Origin: GAS188 sp963794475
GTDB lineage: Bacteria > Pseudomonadota > Alphaproteobacteria > Rhizobiales > Beijerinckiaceae
Length of the DNA: 64,000 bases
Assembly (NCBI GenBank): GCA_963794475.1
Contig: CAWCDW010000002.1
Span: forward strand, 558,001-622,000
Reading direction: 5' to 3'
This document shows positions 28,088 through 38,054 of this stretch, in pieces. Each line of letters begins with the position of its first letter. Within the stretch, counting starts at the first letter, position 1. The notes beneath the pieces were generated by a model. That model worked only from the letters and a program-made list of their open reading frames with translations. It had not been told where the DNA came from and ran no database searches. Position numbers and translations under genes: made by a program.

Positions 28088-28377
28088 CGAACCAAATCCT
28101 CGGCCCCGCGGAAATTCAGTCGATGTGAACGCTCTCTTCGGCCCCCTCGCCAACGCAGGAATTCACGGGAAAGAGCCTTGGCGTTGAGTGCTCGGGAACG
28201 GCGCTTCAACCTGCTCATATTACGCCGGCTTCGTTCTCCAATTCTTCTCGCAATGGGTCGAATTGTCGGCACCGAAGGCAATTCTGAGGAATTGCCGTCA
28301 AAACGAGGGGATGAAGCAAGGAATAATTCAAACTTTATCTTGAGCATGGCCGCCCGAACGACCTTCAGGATAGGCAC

Positions 28378-29190
28378 ATGATTTTCACCAGGAACAACGC
28401 GGCCACCCTTCTCTCTCTCGCGCTCGGGCTTTGCTTCACGCAAGGCGCTCAGGCGCAGCCACGCGTGATGGAGATCGTGGGAACCGGCGATGGCATCGAC
28501 GTGCTTCGCACCGTCGGCTCGAGCTTCACGGAGCAGGAGAATTCCGTGCGCATCGAGGTTTCGCCGAGCATCGGATCGGGCGGCGGCATCGCGGCGGTCG
28601 GCTCGGGCAAGGCGGTGCTCGGCCGCGTCGCCCGCGAGCTCACCGCGGCCGAGGCCGCCTCAGGCATTGTCTACAAGCCGATCGCGCGATTGCCCTCGGC
28701 TTTCTTCGTCAACCCCGCCGCCGGAATCTCGTCGCTAACGCACGAGCAGCTTCTCGACATTTACGCCGGCCGCGTCACAAATTGGCGCGAGCTCGGCGGC
28801 TCCGATCAGCGCATTCGCGTCGTGCGCCGCGAGGATGCGGACAGCACCTTGACGGTCTTGCGTGCCAGCATGCCGGGCTGGCGCGATCTCGAGATCACCG
28901 AGAAGTCGAAGACGGCGACCACCACTCAAGAGGCCGTAGAGACGGTGCGCGAAGTCACCGGCGCGATCGGCTTCGGGCCGTTTTCGAAGCCGCTCGAGCA
29001 AGGGCTCACCGTGCTGCGCATCGACGGGCGCTATCCGACCGACCCCGATTATCCCTCGAGCGTGGTGCTCGCGCTGATCTACATGAAGAGCTTGCAGAAC
29101 GCGGACGCCTTCGACTTCATCAAATTCGTCGAGAGCCCGAAAGCTCGCGATGCCATCGCGAGCCTCGGCAGCGTCCCCGTGGCGCCGTAG
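28378..29190 (+). CDS. PstS-like phosphate-type periplasmic binding protein (orphan)
   Basis: A 270 aa protein with a signal peptide (AATLLSLALGLCFTQGAQA). Its fold is of the PBP phosphate-binding type: GTGDGIDVLRTVGSSF at the N-terminus, the SIGSGGGIAAVGSGKAVLGRVAREL loop, LTHEQLLDIYAGRVTNWRELGG, and VREVTGAIGFGPFSK. No pstCAB genes are adjacent, so it may act as a scavenging or signalling binding protein. The stop lies 12 bp from the convergent reductase gene. Confidence 0.87.
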   Translation: MIFTRNNAATLLSLALGLCFTQGAQAQPRVMEIVGTGDGIDVLRTVGSSFTEQENSVRIEVSPSIGSGGGIAAVGSGKAVLGRVARELTAAEAASGIVYKPIARLPSAFFVNPAAGISSLTHEQLLDIYAGRVTNWRELGGSDQRIRVVRREDADSTLTVLRASMPGWRDLEITEKSKTATTTQEAVETVREVTGAIGFGPFSKPLEQGLTVLRIDGRYPTDPDYPSSVVLALIYMKSLQNADAFDFIKFVESPKARDAIASLGSVPVAP

Positions 29191-29202
29191 ACCGCGTCTA
29201 GT

Positions 29203-30231
29203 CTAGCGCATCGCCTCGGCTCGAGACTCGCGCCGCCCGAAAAGCTCGAAGCTCTGCCATTTGCGCGCGATCCTGTCGGCAAGCGACGCGGTTCGCGGGC
29301 TTGCGAGGAACGGATCGGCGAAGCAGCGCGCATGCGCGTCGAGCGCCTTCGACTTTATCGCGTCGACGAGCCCGATCGGGCCCGCGACATGGACCGTGTC
29401 CTCAAGACCGAGCAACGGCAGGTAATGCGTCGGAAGGCCGCGCTTCACATTGTCCGAAGCTCCGCTCTCCGAGGTCGCGATCACTTCGCGCACGCCGTCA
29501 TCCAGGAGCCAATCGAGGGCGGGACGCATGTAAAGGTTGTCGGCGTCGCGGCTACCGGCGATGACGATGAGCTCGCGCTCGCGCTGATTGATGCGCGCCG
29601 TCCGCGCCAAGGCCCAGATGGGCGCCCAGCCGGCCCCGCCCGAGATCAGGACGAGCGGGCCATCACCGTCGCGAAGATAGGCCTGGCCGAATGGACCTTG
29701 CGCATGAGCGGCGTGACCTGGCTTGATCGCGAAGCCGAGCTCGCGCGACACGAGCCCGTCCGGCAAGCGCCTGACGTGAAAGACGAGCTCGGTGTCCTTC
29801 CTCGACCCATCGAGGCGACAAGTCGGGCTGAATTCGCGCGCCGGATATCCGGAAAGCTTCAGGCGGACATATTGGCCCGGGCGGAACTCGAGAGGCGCGC
29901 TGGTCGCCATCACCACCTCGACGATCTGAGGCGAGAGCGCGTTGATCTCGGTGATGATGCCCGCGCGCTTCACCGGCATGGGCAACTCCTCAAACTCGAT
30001 CTTCGCATCGCCGGACACGGTCGCCTGGCAGGCGAGGACGGTGCGCCCGAAAGCCGTGCCGTGATCGTCGACCGATCCGGAGACGACCGTCACCCGGCAG
30101 CTTTGGCATTGGCCCGAACGGCAATCCTGCGGGACGAGCAGCGAACCCCCGAGCGCCGCATCGATGAGGGTCTCACCGATATTGGCGTCGACGGGCTTGC
30201 CGTTGAACGCAATCTGACAACGCATACGCAT
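29203..30231 (-). CDS. 2Fe-2S ferredoxin/FAD/NAD(P)H oxidoreductase
   Basis: About 342 aa. The N-terminal plant-type ferredoxin domain has cluster ligands CRSGQCQSC plus a later Cys in TVLACQA. An FAD-binding barrel domain follows with the variant motif REFS in place of RxYS, then an NAD(P)-binding domain with SGGAGWAPIWALAR and VAGPIG. This is the layout of the electron-transfer subunit of aromatic mono- and dioxygenases, passing electrons from NAD(P)H through FAD to the iron-sulfur centre. Start codons ATG at 30231 and 30225 both give a normal ferredoxin N-terminus (MRCQIAFNGKPVDANIGETL). No oxygenase is nearby. The upstream partner is a membrane cytochrome gene 35 bp away. Confidence 0.9.
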   Translation of the reverse strand: MRMRCQIAFNGKPVDANIGETLIDAALGGSLLVPQDCRSGQCQSCRVTVVSGSVDDHGTAFGRTVLACQATVSGDAKIEFEELPMPVKRAGIITEINALSPQIVEVVMATSAPLEFRPGQYVRLKLSGYPAREFSPTCRLDGSRKDTELVFHVRRLPDGLVSRELGFAIKPGHAAHAQGPFGQAYLRDGDGPLVLISGGAGWAPIWALARTARINQRERELIVIAGSRDADNLYMRPALDWLLDDGVREVIATSESGASDNVKRGLPTHYLPLLGLEDTVHVAGPIGLVDAIKSKALDAHARCFADPFLASPRTASLADRIARKWQSFELFGRRESRAEAMR

Positions 30232-30266
30232 ACTCGATCTAATGCCCCAACGCATGGGGCCATGGC

Positions 30267-32012
30267 TTATTCCTGGGTCGTGACGCGCACCGCGCGCGAA
30301 TGCACGGTATGACGTGTCTGCGTGTGGTCGAAGACGGCGACCCACATGTAAAGGTCGTGCCCCGGCACGAAATCCTTGTCGTATTTCCCGCCGGTCTTGA
30401 GCTTGCGCGCGGTGATGAGCGTCCAATGCCCATCCTTCCATTTTGCCGCCCCGCGAATGACGCCGCGCTCACCTTCGTATTCGCCAGAGATGATCACGCC
30501 GGGCAGCACGGTGCCGACGGGAATCTTCGCGTCGGCCTCGGGCGTGTAAGGCTCGCTCTCCTCCTCGAACATGTACCAGCGCCCGTTCTCGTCATCGCTG
30601 CTGTTCGGATCGAGGTCATATTTGCCGAGCGCGGCGACCTGCGCCTTCCAATCCTTCGGAAGTCGAAGGATGGTCGCGGGGCCTTGGTGATCCTTGCGAA
30701 TGAATTTGTAGTTGTAGGAATAGGACGAGCGCCCCGGAGCGTTCCAATAGCCGCCCTGATATCGGGCATCGTAATTCGCCTCGTCCTTGCTCGGCTCATA
30801 AGGGGGGCCGATGTATTGGTTGTCGACCCACCCCAGCAGCCCGCCGCGCGAGGCTTTCCATTGCCACATGCTGATGTAGCTCGCATCGGTCGTGAAGTGG
30901 AAGCCGCGTCCGTTCAGCGGCGAGGGCTTGTCGGGCGGAAGCGGATGGGGCCCGAGCGACGTCGCGCCAGAACCGCCGAGTGAGGGATTGTCGGAGAAGA
31001 TGACGGCGATCTTGTCCTCGTAAAAATCAACGGCGTCCTGATTGGCGGTATTCGTGTCGAGCGGGTACCAGCCGTCCTCCCGCTTGATGATCGGGATGCG
31101 CCGCAAGGACCGCGTCGGATCCTCCCAACGGAAGGCGAAATAGACCTTCTCGTCGTCATGCACGGCACGCACCTCGACGAGGGATTCACCCGTTCCGCCG
31201 AGATTGGCGCCTTGCTGGGTATGGATGAACACGGGCCTCGCGCGGGCCCATACGGGGTCATCGAGGAGCGCCTCGAGCTTTGGCCCCCCGCTCACATGTG
31301 CGACGACCAAGGTGTCGCGCGTGAGCCAATCGAGGCCGGCGACGAGCGCGGCGAACAGCGCGCCAACGCCCAGCGCGATGAGAAGCGGCTTTGGTCGCAC
31401 CGCCTTCGTCAAGGTGAGGCGCTGCGGGCGAAAAACCCGAAACACCTGCCACCAACCTCCTTGCAGGTAATGCGCCAGCACATGCGCGAAAACGTAGCCC
31501 AAGCCCACGAAGGCCGCGGTCGAATGCAGATAGGCCCACCAGCCGCCATAGCCGAGATAAAGGATGGCCCCGGTGCCGGTGAGGAAGGCGATGAGCGCGT
31601 AGAGGAACCAATGCAACGCGACGTTCACCGCGCCCCATTTCATCGAGGCGGGCGCCGGCATCCGCAAGACGCGGGCTTTCTTCAAGCTGTTGCGCGCCGC
31701 AAGCCCGCTGCGCCTCAGATAGACGATGTAGGCCGAGGCGCAGAAGAAAAGGGTGAGGCCTGCGAGAAAATGCCAGCTCCAGATTTCGCCTTGCGGCAGG
31801 ACCGGTGAAAGCCATTTCGAGACCGGCGCCTTAAGCGCGTCGGCCGCGATCCGAATGCCCGTAAACAGGCTGACGATGAATGCGATTGCAGTGAGCCAGT
31901 GGAGGGTGAGCGTGCCGACATCGGTGCGCGGGGGCGCCTCGTTGAATATCGATCGAGCGCCCGCCTCTTCCATGATGTCTCTGGCGGTCGACCGCTTGAC
32001 GGGTTCGTCCAT
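30267..32012 (-). CDS. cytochrome b561-type membrane domain fused to ethylbenzene dehydrogenase-like haem domain
   Basis: A 581 aa fusion. Residues about 35-245 form a cytochrome b561/Ni-hydrogenase b-type membrane module of about five spans, with candidate haem His in LHWLTAIAF, WSWHFLAG, ALHWFLYALI and FAHVLAHYLQGGWW. Residues about 255-575 form an extracytoplasmic domain resembling the haem b-binding subunit of ethylbenzene dehydrogenase and dimethylsulfide dehydrogenase. This part has DDEKVYFAFRWEDPTRS, FYEDKIAVIFSDNPS, MWQWKAS and GAAKWKDGHWTLITARKL. It is probably a periplasm-facing electron-transfer protein linked to the quinone pool. The reductase gene follows 35 bp downstream. No molybdopterin catalytic subunit is in the window. 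Confidence 0.85.
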   Translation of the reverse strand: MDEPVKRSTARDIMEEAGARSIFNEAPPRTDVGTLTLHWLTAIAFIVSLFTGIRIAADALKAPVSKWLSPVLPQGEIWSWHFLAGLTLFFCASAYIVYLRRSGLAARNSLKKARVLRMPAPASMKWGAVNVALHWFLYALIAFLTGTGAILYLGYGGWWAYLHSTAAFVGLGYVFAHVLAHYLQGGWWQVFRVFRPQRLTLTKAVRPKPLLIALGVGALFAALVAGLDWLTRDTLVVAHVSGGPKLEALLDDPVWARARPVFIHTQQGANLGGTGESLVEVRAVHDDEKVYFAFRWEDPTRSLRRIPIIKREDGWYPLDTNTANQDAVDFYEDKIAVIFSDNPSLGGSGATSLGPHPLPPDKPSPLNGRGFHFTTDASYISMWQWKASRGGLLGWVDNQYIGPPYEPSKDEANYDARYQGGYWNAPGRSSYSYNYKFIRKDHQGPATILRLPKDWKAQVAALGKYDLDPNSSDDENGRWYMFEEESEPYTPEADAKIPVGTVLPGVIISGEYEGERGVIRGAAKWKDGHWTLITARKLKTGGKYDKDFVPGHDLYMWVAVFDHTQTRHTVHSRAVRVTTQE

Positions 32013-32254
32013 CGCTTGCGCCTATCTTTGATCCAGCAAGGCCAGAAGTGTCGATCCACCCTGGGGTTGCAAGATCAGTAAACAATCGCGCAAGTTTATA
32101 ACAAATTTTATCGATTTGCACCCCTCAATCAAAGCCGGCTCGCATTCGCGCGAAACTGGGCTGAACGGCGCTCAGGCGCTCAACCCGGCAGCCAACCCGA
32201 ACAATTCCGGGGGCTTGCCCTCCCGAAAACAACACGTCCCCAAGGTTTTCGAGC

Positions 32255-35200
32255 TCAGGCCGCCGGCCGCTCTTCCGCCGCGCTCATAACATCCGGAGGG
32301 CTCGCCGGCGCACGGGTCGCCCTGCTCGCTGTTTTCTCGCGCAACCATTGGAAGACCACATAGAGCATCGGCACGACGAAGATGCCGAAGATCGAGGCTG
32401 CGAGCATGCCGCCGAAGACGGGCGTGCCTACCGCCCGCCGGCTGGTCGCACCCGCGCCGGCGGCGATCACGAGCGGGAGCAGGCCGAGGATGAAGGCGAA
32501 GCTCGTCATCATCACCGGGCGAAAGCGAAGACGGGCGCCGGCCACGGCCAATTCGACGATCGACTGACCCTCGCGCCGCCGGTCGACCGCGAAGGCGACA
32601 ATCAGAATACCGTTCTTCGCCGCGAGCGCGATCAGGACCACAAGGCCGATTTGGGAATAGACGTCGAAGCTTCGCCCGCTGATCACCACCGCGGCGATGG
32701 CCCCGAGGACACCGACGCTCACCGAAAGCAGCACGGGAATCGGTATGTTCCAGCTCTCGTACAGTCCGACAAGGAAGAGATAGGCGAAGAGGAGCGCGAG
32801 GCCGAGCACGACAGGGCCCCCGCCACCCGCCGCCTTCTCCTGAAGGGCGGTGCCTGTCCACTCGTAGCTGTAGCCTGTTGGCAAGGTCGCGGAGATGCGC
32901 TCCATGGCGTCGAGCGCCTGTCCCGAGCTGAAGCCGGGTTTCGGTGCGCCATTGATGATGGCGGAGCGAAAGCCATTGTAGCGCACGAGCAGTTGTGGGC
33001 CTTGCACGGAGCGCGCTTGCGCCAGCGCGCGCATCGGCACCATCGAGCCCGCGGCGTTTCGGACATAGATATTGTTGATATCGTCGATCGACTTTCGATA
33101 CGGCGTCTCGGCCTCGACATTCACCTGCCAGGTGCGGCCAAAAACATTGAAGTCGTTAACGTAATAACCGCCGAGCGTCGATTGCAGCGCATTGAAGATG
33201 TCGCTGATCTTGACGCCAAGCACTTGTGCCTTGTCGCGATCGATGTCGAGGAAGACCTGCGGCGTGTCGGCGGCGAAGGTGCTGAACACACCCGCGAGTT
33301 CCGGCTGCTGGTTGGCGCTGACCAGCATGCCGCGCATCGTGGCGGCGATGTCGGAAGGCGGCTGGCCTTGAAGGGCCTCGAGCACATATTGGAAGCCGCC
33401 GGTATTTCCGAGACCAAGGATCGGGGGCAGGTTGAAGGGGAAAACGATCGCCTGTTGGACCGACGCGAGCTGCGGCCGCAGCTTCTGAATGATGGCGCCC
33501 GCGCTCTGCGCCGGATCGCTTCGTTCCTCATAGGGCTTGAGGCGAATGACGAAGAACGCCTGGTTGGATGCGGCGAGACCATCGATGAAGTCGTAGCCCA
33601 CGACCGACAGCACGCCTTGGACGCCGGCAACGGGTTTGATGATTTCTTCCACCTGCTTCACGACGTTTTCGGTGCGGTTGATCGAAGCGCCTTCCGGCAG
33701 ACGCATGGCGGCGAAGAAGGCGCCTTGATCCTCTTCGGGCAGGAAGCTTTGCGGCGTTCTGCCGAAAAGAAACACGGAAGCCGCCAAGACGCCGAGGACG
33801 AGGACGAGGCCAAGGCTCGCGACGCGAACGAGCCGGGCCACGATCGCGGCGAAACCGTCGCGAACCCGATCGATACCGCCGAGCACGTAACGCATGGGTC
33901 CGCGTGCCGCCTTGCCGCGCTTGATCAATATCGAGCACAACGCCGGGCTCAGCGTCAGCGCGTTGAGCGCCGAGATCAGCATCGAGACCGACACCGCGAC
34001 CGCGAATTGGCGGAACAGCTGGCCACTGATTCCGGGAATGAAGGCGACGGGCACGAAAACGGAAAGCAGCACGAGCGTGATGGCGATGATCGGCGCGGTG
34101 ATCTCGGCCATGGCCACCTTGGTCGCCTCGGGCACCGAAAGCTCGGGCTTCTCCTCGACCACGCGCTCCACATTCTCGATCACGACGATGGCATCATCGA
34201 CCACGATGCCGATGGCGAGCACCAGCGCCAGCAAGGACACGGTATTGGCGGTGTAGCCGATGACGAGCATCACGGCGAAAGTGCCGATGATCGAGACGGG
34301 CACGGCGATCAGCGGAATGAGCGTGGTGCGGAATTTGCCGAGGAACAGGAACACGACGATGCCGACGAGGACGAAAGCCTCGCCCAAGGTGCGCACGACC
34401 TCGTCGATGGTGGCGTTGACGAAGACCGTGGTGTCGAAGAAGACCGTGTAGGCGAGATCGTCCGGAAAGCGCTTGGCGAGTTCGTTCATCGCCTGCGTGA
34501 CCGCCTTCGTCACCTGGACCGCATTGGCACCCGGTGATTGATAAATGCCGATCGATGCGCCCGGCGCTCCGTTGAACCGCGTGAATCGATCGGAAGATTT
34601 GGCGCCGATCTCGACGCGCGCCACATCCTTGACGCGAACGACAGAGCCGCCCGGGTTCGTCCGCAAGACGATGTTGGCGAATTCCTCCGGCTTCGTGAGC
34701 CTGCCTTGCGTCTTGATGGTGAACTGGACCTGCTGCTCGTTGGTGACCGGGGCCGCGCCGATCCGCCCGAGGGCGGCCTGGATGTTCTGGCTCTGCACCG
34801 CCGTGATCACGTCATTGGGTGTGAGATTGAGCGCCGTCATCCGATCTGGATCGAGCCAGATGCGCAAGGAATAGTCGAGCGGACCAAACAGGCTTGCCTG
34901 GCCCACGCCATTGATGCGCGACAAGGTGTCGATGACGTTGATCGTTGCGTAATTGGAGAGATAGAGCGAGTCGTAGGTGCCCTTCGGTGAATAGATCTCC
35001 AGCACCTGGAGAAGCGCTGCCGATTTCTTGCGAATGGTGAGCCCTTGTCGCGTCACCTCGGCCGGGAGCTGCGGCTCGGCGAGCGATGCGCGATTTTGAA
35101 CGTTGACGGTGTTGATGTCCGGGTTGGTGCCGAGCGCGAAGGTGACGTTGAGCGTGTAGCTGCCGTCGGCGCCGCTCGTCGACTGGTAATAGAGCGCATT

Positions 35201-35422
35201 GTCGACGCCATTGATCTGCTGCTCGATGGGCTGGGCGACGGTGGTCTCGACCACTTCCGCATCGGCGCCGGGATAATTCGCCGTCAGCGTCACTTGCGGC
35301 GGCACAATCTCGGGAAATTGCGCGACCGGAATCGCCGTGATGGCGATGAGACCGGCAAGCGTGATGACGATCGAGATGACGAAGGCAAGACGCGGCCGAT
35401 CGACGAAGATCGAGGAGATCAC
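32255..35422 (-). CDS. RND multidrug efflux transporter, inner membrane subunit (HAE1 family)
   Basis: At 1055 aa it has the full AcrB/MexF length. Visible hallmarks are the N-terminal span (FVISIVITLAGLIAITAIPV), the GVDNALYYQSTSGADGSYTL porter segment, the proton-relay span VLAIGIVVDDAIVVIENVER with its two adjacent Asp, and the second-half SYEWTGTALQEKAAGG region. It pumps hydrophobic and amphiphilic drugs from the inner membrane and periplasm, using proton influx. It starts 3 bp after the adaptor stop, so the two are clearly cotranscribed. No TolC-type outer membrane gene or adjacent regulator is present. Confidence 0.96.
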   Translation of the reverse strand: MISSIFVDRPRLAFVISIVITLAGLIAITAIPVAQFPEIVPPQVTLTANYPGADAEVVETTVAQPIEQQINGVDNALYYQSTSGADGSYTLNVTFALGTNPDINTVNVQNRASLAEPQLPAEVTRQGLTIRKKSAALLQVLEIYSPKGTYDSLYLSNYATINVIDTLSRINGVGQASLFGPLDYSLRIWLDPDRMTALNLTPNDVITAVQSQNIQAALGRIGAAPVTNEQQVQFTIKTQGRLTKPEEFANIVLRTNPGGSVVRVKDVARVEIGAKSSDRFTRFNGAPGASIGIYQSPGANAVQVTKAVTQAMNELAKRFPDDLAYTVFFDTTVFVNATIDEVVRTLGEAFVLVGIVVFLFLGKFRTTLIPLIAVPVSIIGTFAVMLVIGYTANTVSLLALVLAIGIVVDDAIVVIENVERVVEEKPELSVPEATKVAMAEITAPIIAITLVLLSVFVPVAFIPGISGQLFRQFAVAVSVSMLISALNALTLSPALCSILIKRGKAARGPMRYVLGGIDRVRDGFAAIVARLVRVASLGLVLVLGVLAASVFLFGRTPQSFLPEEDQGAFFAAMRLPEGASINRTENVVKQVEEIIKPVAGVQGVLSVVGYDFIDGLAASNQAFFVIRLKPYEERSDPAQSAGAIIQKLRPQLASVQQAIVFPFNLPPILGLGNTGGFQYVLEALQGQPPSDIAATMRGMLVSANQQPELAGVFSTFAADTPQVFLDIDRDKAQVLGVKISDIFNALQSTLGGYYVNDFNVFGRTWQVNVEAETPYRKSIDDINNIYVRNAAGSMVPMRALAQARSVQGPQLLVRYNGFRSAIINGAPKPGFSSGQALDAMERISATLPTGYSYEWTGTALQEKAAGGGGPVVLGLALLFAYLFLVGLYESWNIPIPVLLSVSVGVLGAIAAVVISGRSFDVYSQIGLVVLIALAAKNGILIVAFAVDRRREGQSIVELAVAGARLRFRPVMMTSFAFILGLLPLVIAAGAGATSRRAVGTPVFGGMLAASIFGIFVVPMLYVVFQWLREKTASRATRAPASPPDVMSAAEERPAA

Positions 35423-35425
35423 CCC

Positions 35426-36607
35426 TCAGCCTCCACTGCCTGGCGCGATGAGCGTGGCATCGACCGTCTGCCCCGGCCGTACCTTCTGCACCCCATCGAC
35501 GATCACTTTTTCGCCTTGCCGCAGGCCGTCTTCGACGACGACGTCCGTATCGACCACGGGTCCCGTCTTCACGCGCTTGAGCTCGACCTTGTGATCGTCG
35601 TTCACGACGAGCACGTAATTGCCCGCCTGATCCACCTGGAGCGCCGCTTGCGGAACCACGAGACGCGGCTGTTCCTGGCGCTCCTTGACCTCGACCGTCA
35701 CGAAAGCGCCGTCCACAAGCTGCCGCTCCGGGTTCGGCAAGGTCGCCCGCATGATCAGCGTGTCGGTCTGCTGATCGACCTGCGTGTCCGTGTAGTTCCA
35801 TACGCCCGGATGGGGGTATTCGCGGCCGCTGGACAGACGAACGAGCACCTCGATCTTGATCAGCCTACCGTTCTCCTGCTTGCGCGCTGCCCTGACGTTC
35901 TCGAGCTCGCGCACGCTCACCGGAAACTGCACATAGATCGGATCCTGACTGACGATGGTCGCGAGGACGCCGCTCGCGGGATTAACGAGATTGCCCTGCG
36001 TGTAGGCGGTGAGCCCGATGCGGCCGTCGATGGGGGATTTGACGTCGGTGTAGCCGAGGTTCTCCCGCGCGATGGTCAAGGCGGCTTCATTCTGGAGAAC
36101 GCTTGCCTTGGCGCTGTCGAGATTGGCGCGGCTTTGATCGAGCACCGCTTGCGGCACGGTCTGGTTCTTGGAGAGTTCCGAGCTTCGATTGAAGGTCAGC
36201 TCCGCATTGAGCTCTTGAGCTTGCGCAGCCGCGAGATTGGCCTTGGCCTGCTCCATGGCCGCTTGGTACTGGGTCTTCTCGATCTCATAGAGCAGATCGC
36301 CGGTCTTGACGTCCTGCCCTTCGGTGAACAACACCTTTTCGAGAAACCCCTCCACGCGTGCGCGAAGCTGCACCGTGTCAACGGCCTTGATGCGACCGAC
36401 GAACGCATAAGAGCGCGCGACACCCTTCATTTCCGCCGCCCGAACCCCGACCGCGGGTGGCGGCGCCGCCGCCGAGGTCTGCGCTTGTGGCTTTTCTCCA
36501 CATCCGGCGAAGAGAGCGACGAGGAACGCTGCCGCAAGCAAACGCGCCGGCCTCGCCGCCCGCTCGCGGAACGCGGCGTGTTTCCGGCTTCGTTGCGCAG
36601 CGCGCAT
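35426..36607 (-). CDS. RND efflux periplasmic adaptor lipoprotein (MFP)
   Basis: About 393 aa. The ATG at 36607 gives a short basic N-terminus, a hydrophobic stretch and a lipobox (LVALFAGC), as in AcrA/MexE-type adaptors. A frame to 36739 reads as non-signal sequence. The lipoyl/hairpin region (VQLRARVEGFLEKVLFTEGQDVKTGDLLYEIE) and long coiled hairpin (AMEQAKANLAAAQAQELNAEL) are present, then the barrel domain (GRIGLTAYTQGNLVNP). It connects the RND pump encoded downstream to an outer-membrane channel. Confidence 0.94.
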   Translation of the reverse strand: MRAAQRSRKHAAFRERAARPARLLAAAFLVALFAGCGEKPQAQTSAAAPPPAVGVRAAEMKGVARSYAFVGRIKAVDTVQLRARVEGFLEKVLFTEGQDVKTGDLLYEIEKTQYQAAMEQAKANLAAAQAQELNAELTFNRSSELSKNQTVPQAVLDQSRANLDSAKASVLQNEAALTIARENLGYTDVKSPIDGRIGLTAYTQGNLVNPASGVLATIVSQDPIYVQFPVSVRELENVRAARKQENGRLIKIEVLVRLSSGREYPHPGVWNYTDTQVDQQTDTLIMRATLPNPERQLVDGAFVTVEVKERQEQPRLVVPQAALQVDQAGNYVLVVNDDHKVELKRVKTGPVVDTDVVVEDGLRQGEKVIVDGVQKVRPGQTVDATLIAPGSGG

Positions 36608-36887
36608 TGAATCCAAGGAGGTGCCGCGGCGCTTGAGCGACAATTTTTCGCAATGCCCCACAATACTCACCCGCCGTGCGATGCCGAACCTTTGTTTGCG
36701 CGATACTGCTAAACGAAACGCGATGATTGTCCAAGTCACGCTGATCTATCCCGCTCGTCTCGCGATTTGGGCGCGATCACGCGCTCAAAAGGCCAGGCCG
36801 GCTCGATCCTCGAGATCGACCCTGCGGTCATGAAAACGTCATGGACTTCTAGGTTTTCGAAAGGCAGGCGCTCGCCGCGGCCCCCGC

Positions 36888-37715
36888 TCACCCGGTTTCG
36901 TCCTCCCGAGTAGGCGCGCGAAGTGGGGGCGCTTCGGGGAAGGCATTTCCCCATCGCCCATCCCACAGGCGGATGCCGCCCGTAATTCCCGCTTCATTGG
37001 GCACGAGCTTCACATTTTCGGGCAAGGAAAACTTGATCAGCCGTGCGTTGCCGCCGCCGATGTAAAGGGCGTCATAATTGGTGACCGTTTCCAGGATGCG
37101 GATAACCTTGCGCATCCGCTTATTCCAATGGGATTTGCCGACCGCTTCGAGCGCGGCGTGTCCGACGTATTCGTTATAGGTCTTGTCCTTGCGGACAGGA
37201 TGCTGGCTGAGCTCGAGATGGGGCCCGAGCCTGCCATTGTCGAAAAGGGCAAAGCCGAGGCCTGTTCCCATGGTGATCACACACTCGACCCCGTTGCCCG
37301 TGATCACGCCCAGGCCCTGAACGCTGGCATCATTGAGAATGCGGACCGGACGCTTCCAAGCGTTGCTCAGCGCCGTGGCGAGGTCGAAGCCGTCCCAACG
37401 TTTGTCACGCAAGGTGGGCGCGGTAAAAATCGACCCCGAGCGCACCACGCCGGGAAAGCCGATGGACACGCGATCGAATTTTCCGAGCGGCCCGACAAGC
37501 TTCACCAGCGCTTCGACCGTCGCGTTCGGGGTTGCCGGGTCTGGGGTTTCTACCCGGACGGGCTCGCCGTGCATGTGCCCCGCCGCGTCGAGGACGGCAG
37601 CCTTCAAATGGCTGCCGCCTATGTCGATCGCCAGAGTCAGAGGCGTCGAGCTTTCCTCCACGACGGCCATGTATCGATCGGGCAATTCCTGATCGGACAT
37701 TTTCTTGTCGCCCAT
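36888..37715 (-). CDS. ROK-family sugar kinase, polyphosphate glucokinase-like
   Basis: About 275 aa. The N-terminal phosphate-binding loop is LAIDIGGSHLKAAVLD, with the sugar/ATP regions RVSIGFPGVVRSG, ILNDASVQGLGV and ITMGTGLGFALFDNG. The length and the ILETVTNYDALYIGGGNA segment resemble polyphosphate-dependent glucokinases, which phosphorylate glucose using polyphosphate or ATP. The choice of phosphate donor cannot be settled by reading. The start is uncertain among ATGs at 37715 and 37700 and a TTG at 37778. It lies between the efflux pump and the stress cluster and appears to be a single-gene unit. Confidence 0.82.
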   Translation of the reverse strand: MGDKKMSDQELPDRYMAVVEESSTPLTLAIDIGGSHLKAAVLDAAGHMHGEPVRVETPDPATPNATVEALVKLVGPLGKFDRVSIGFPGVVRSGSIFTAPTLRDKRWDGFDLATALSNAWKRPVRILNDASVQGLGVITGNGVECVITMGTGLGFALFDNGRLGPHLELSQHPVRKDKTYNEYVGHAALEAVGKSHWNKRMRKVIRILETVTNYDALYIGGGNARLIKFSLPENVKLVPNEAGITGGIRLWDGRWGNAFPEAPPLRAPTREDETG

Positions 37716-38054
37716 CTTTTGACGATCCTCGCGCTTGTTATCCTGCCCCGGAGCATGAAAGGGTTGAACGGTCGTCAACTAAAGTCACTCGCGTGGTGAG
37801 AATCGGGCACCGATCGGACCATCCACTTCGTGGCTTTTTTCCTCACTTCCCGGACCTTGCTGCGCGATCCGATGGATTGGCTCTGCGGATGGCGGAGAAA
37901 TTCCGGGAGTGACGTGGCGAGGAGATCGTAGCATGAAGACGTCGCAACTTCACGCAGACAGGGTTTGCGAGCGACGGCTGCCATCACGGCGGCGACAGCG
38001 GTGGCCTTGCTGGCGAGCCCTGCCGTCGCGCCCGAGCGGAATTGCTCGCAAAGC

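Noticed and set aside
32348..34537. Long open frame on the plus strand (729 codons)
   Set aside because: It is antisense to the RND pump and has low-complexity Asp/His/Arg composition.
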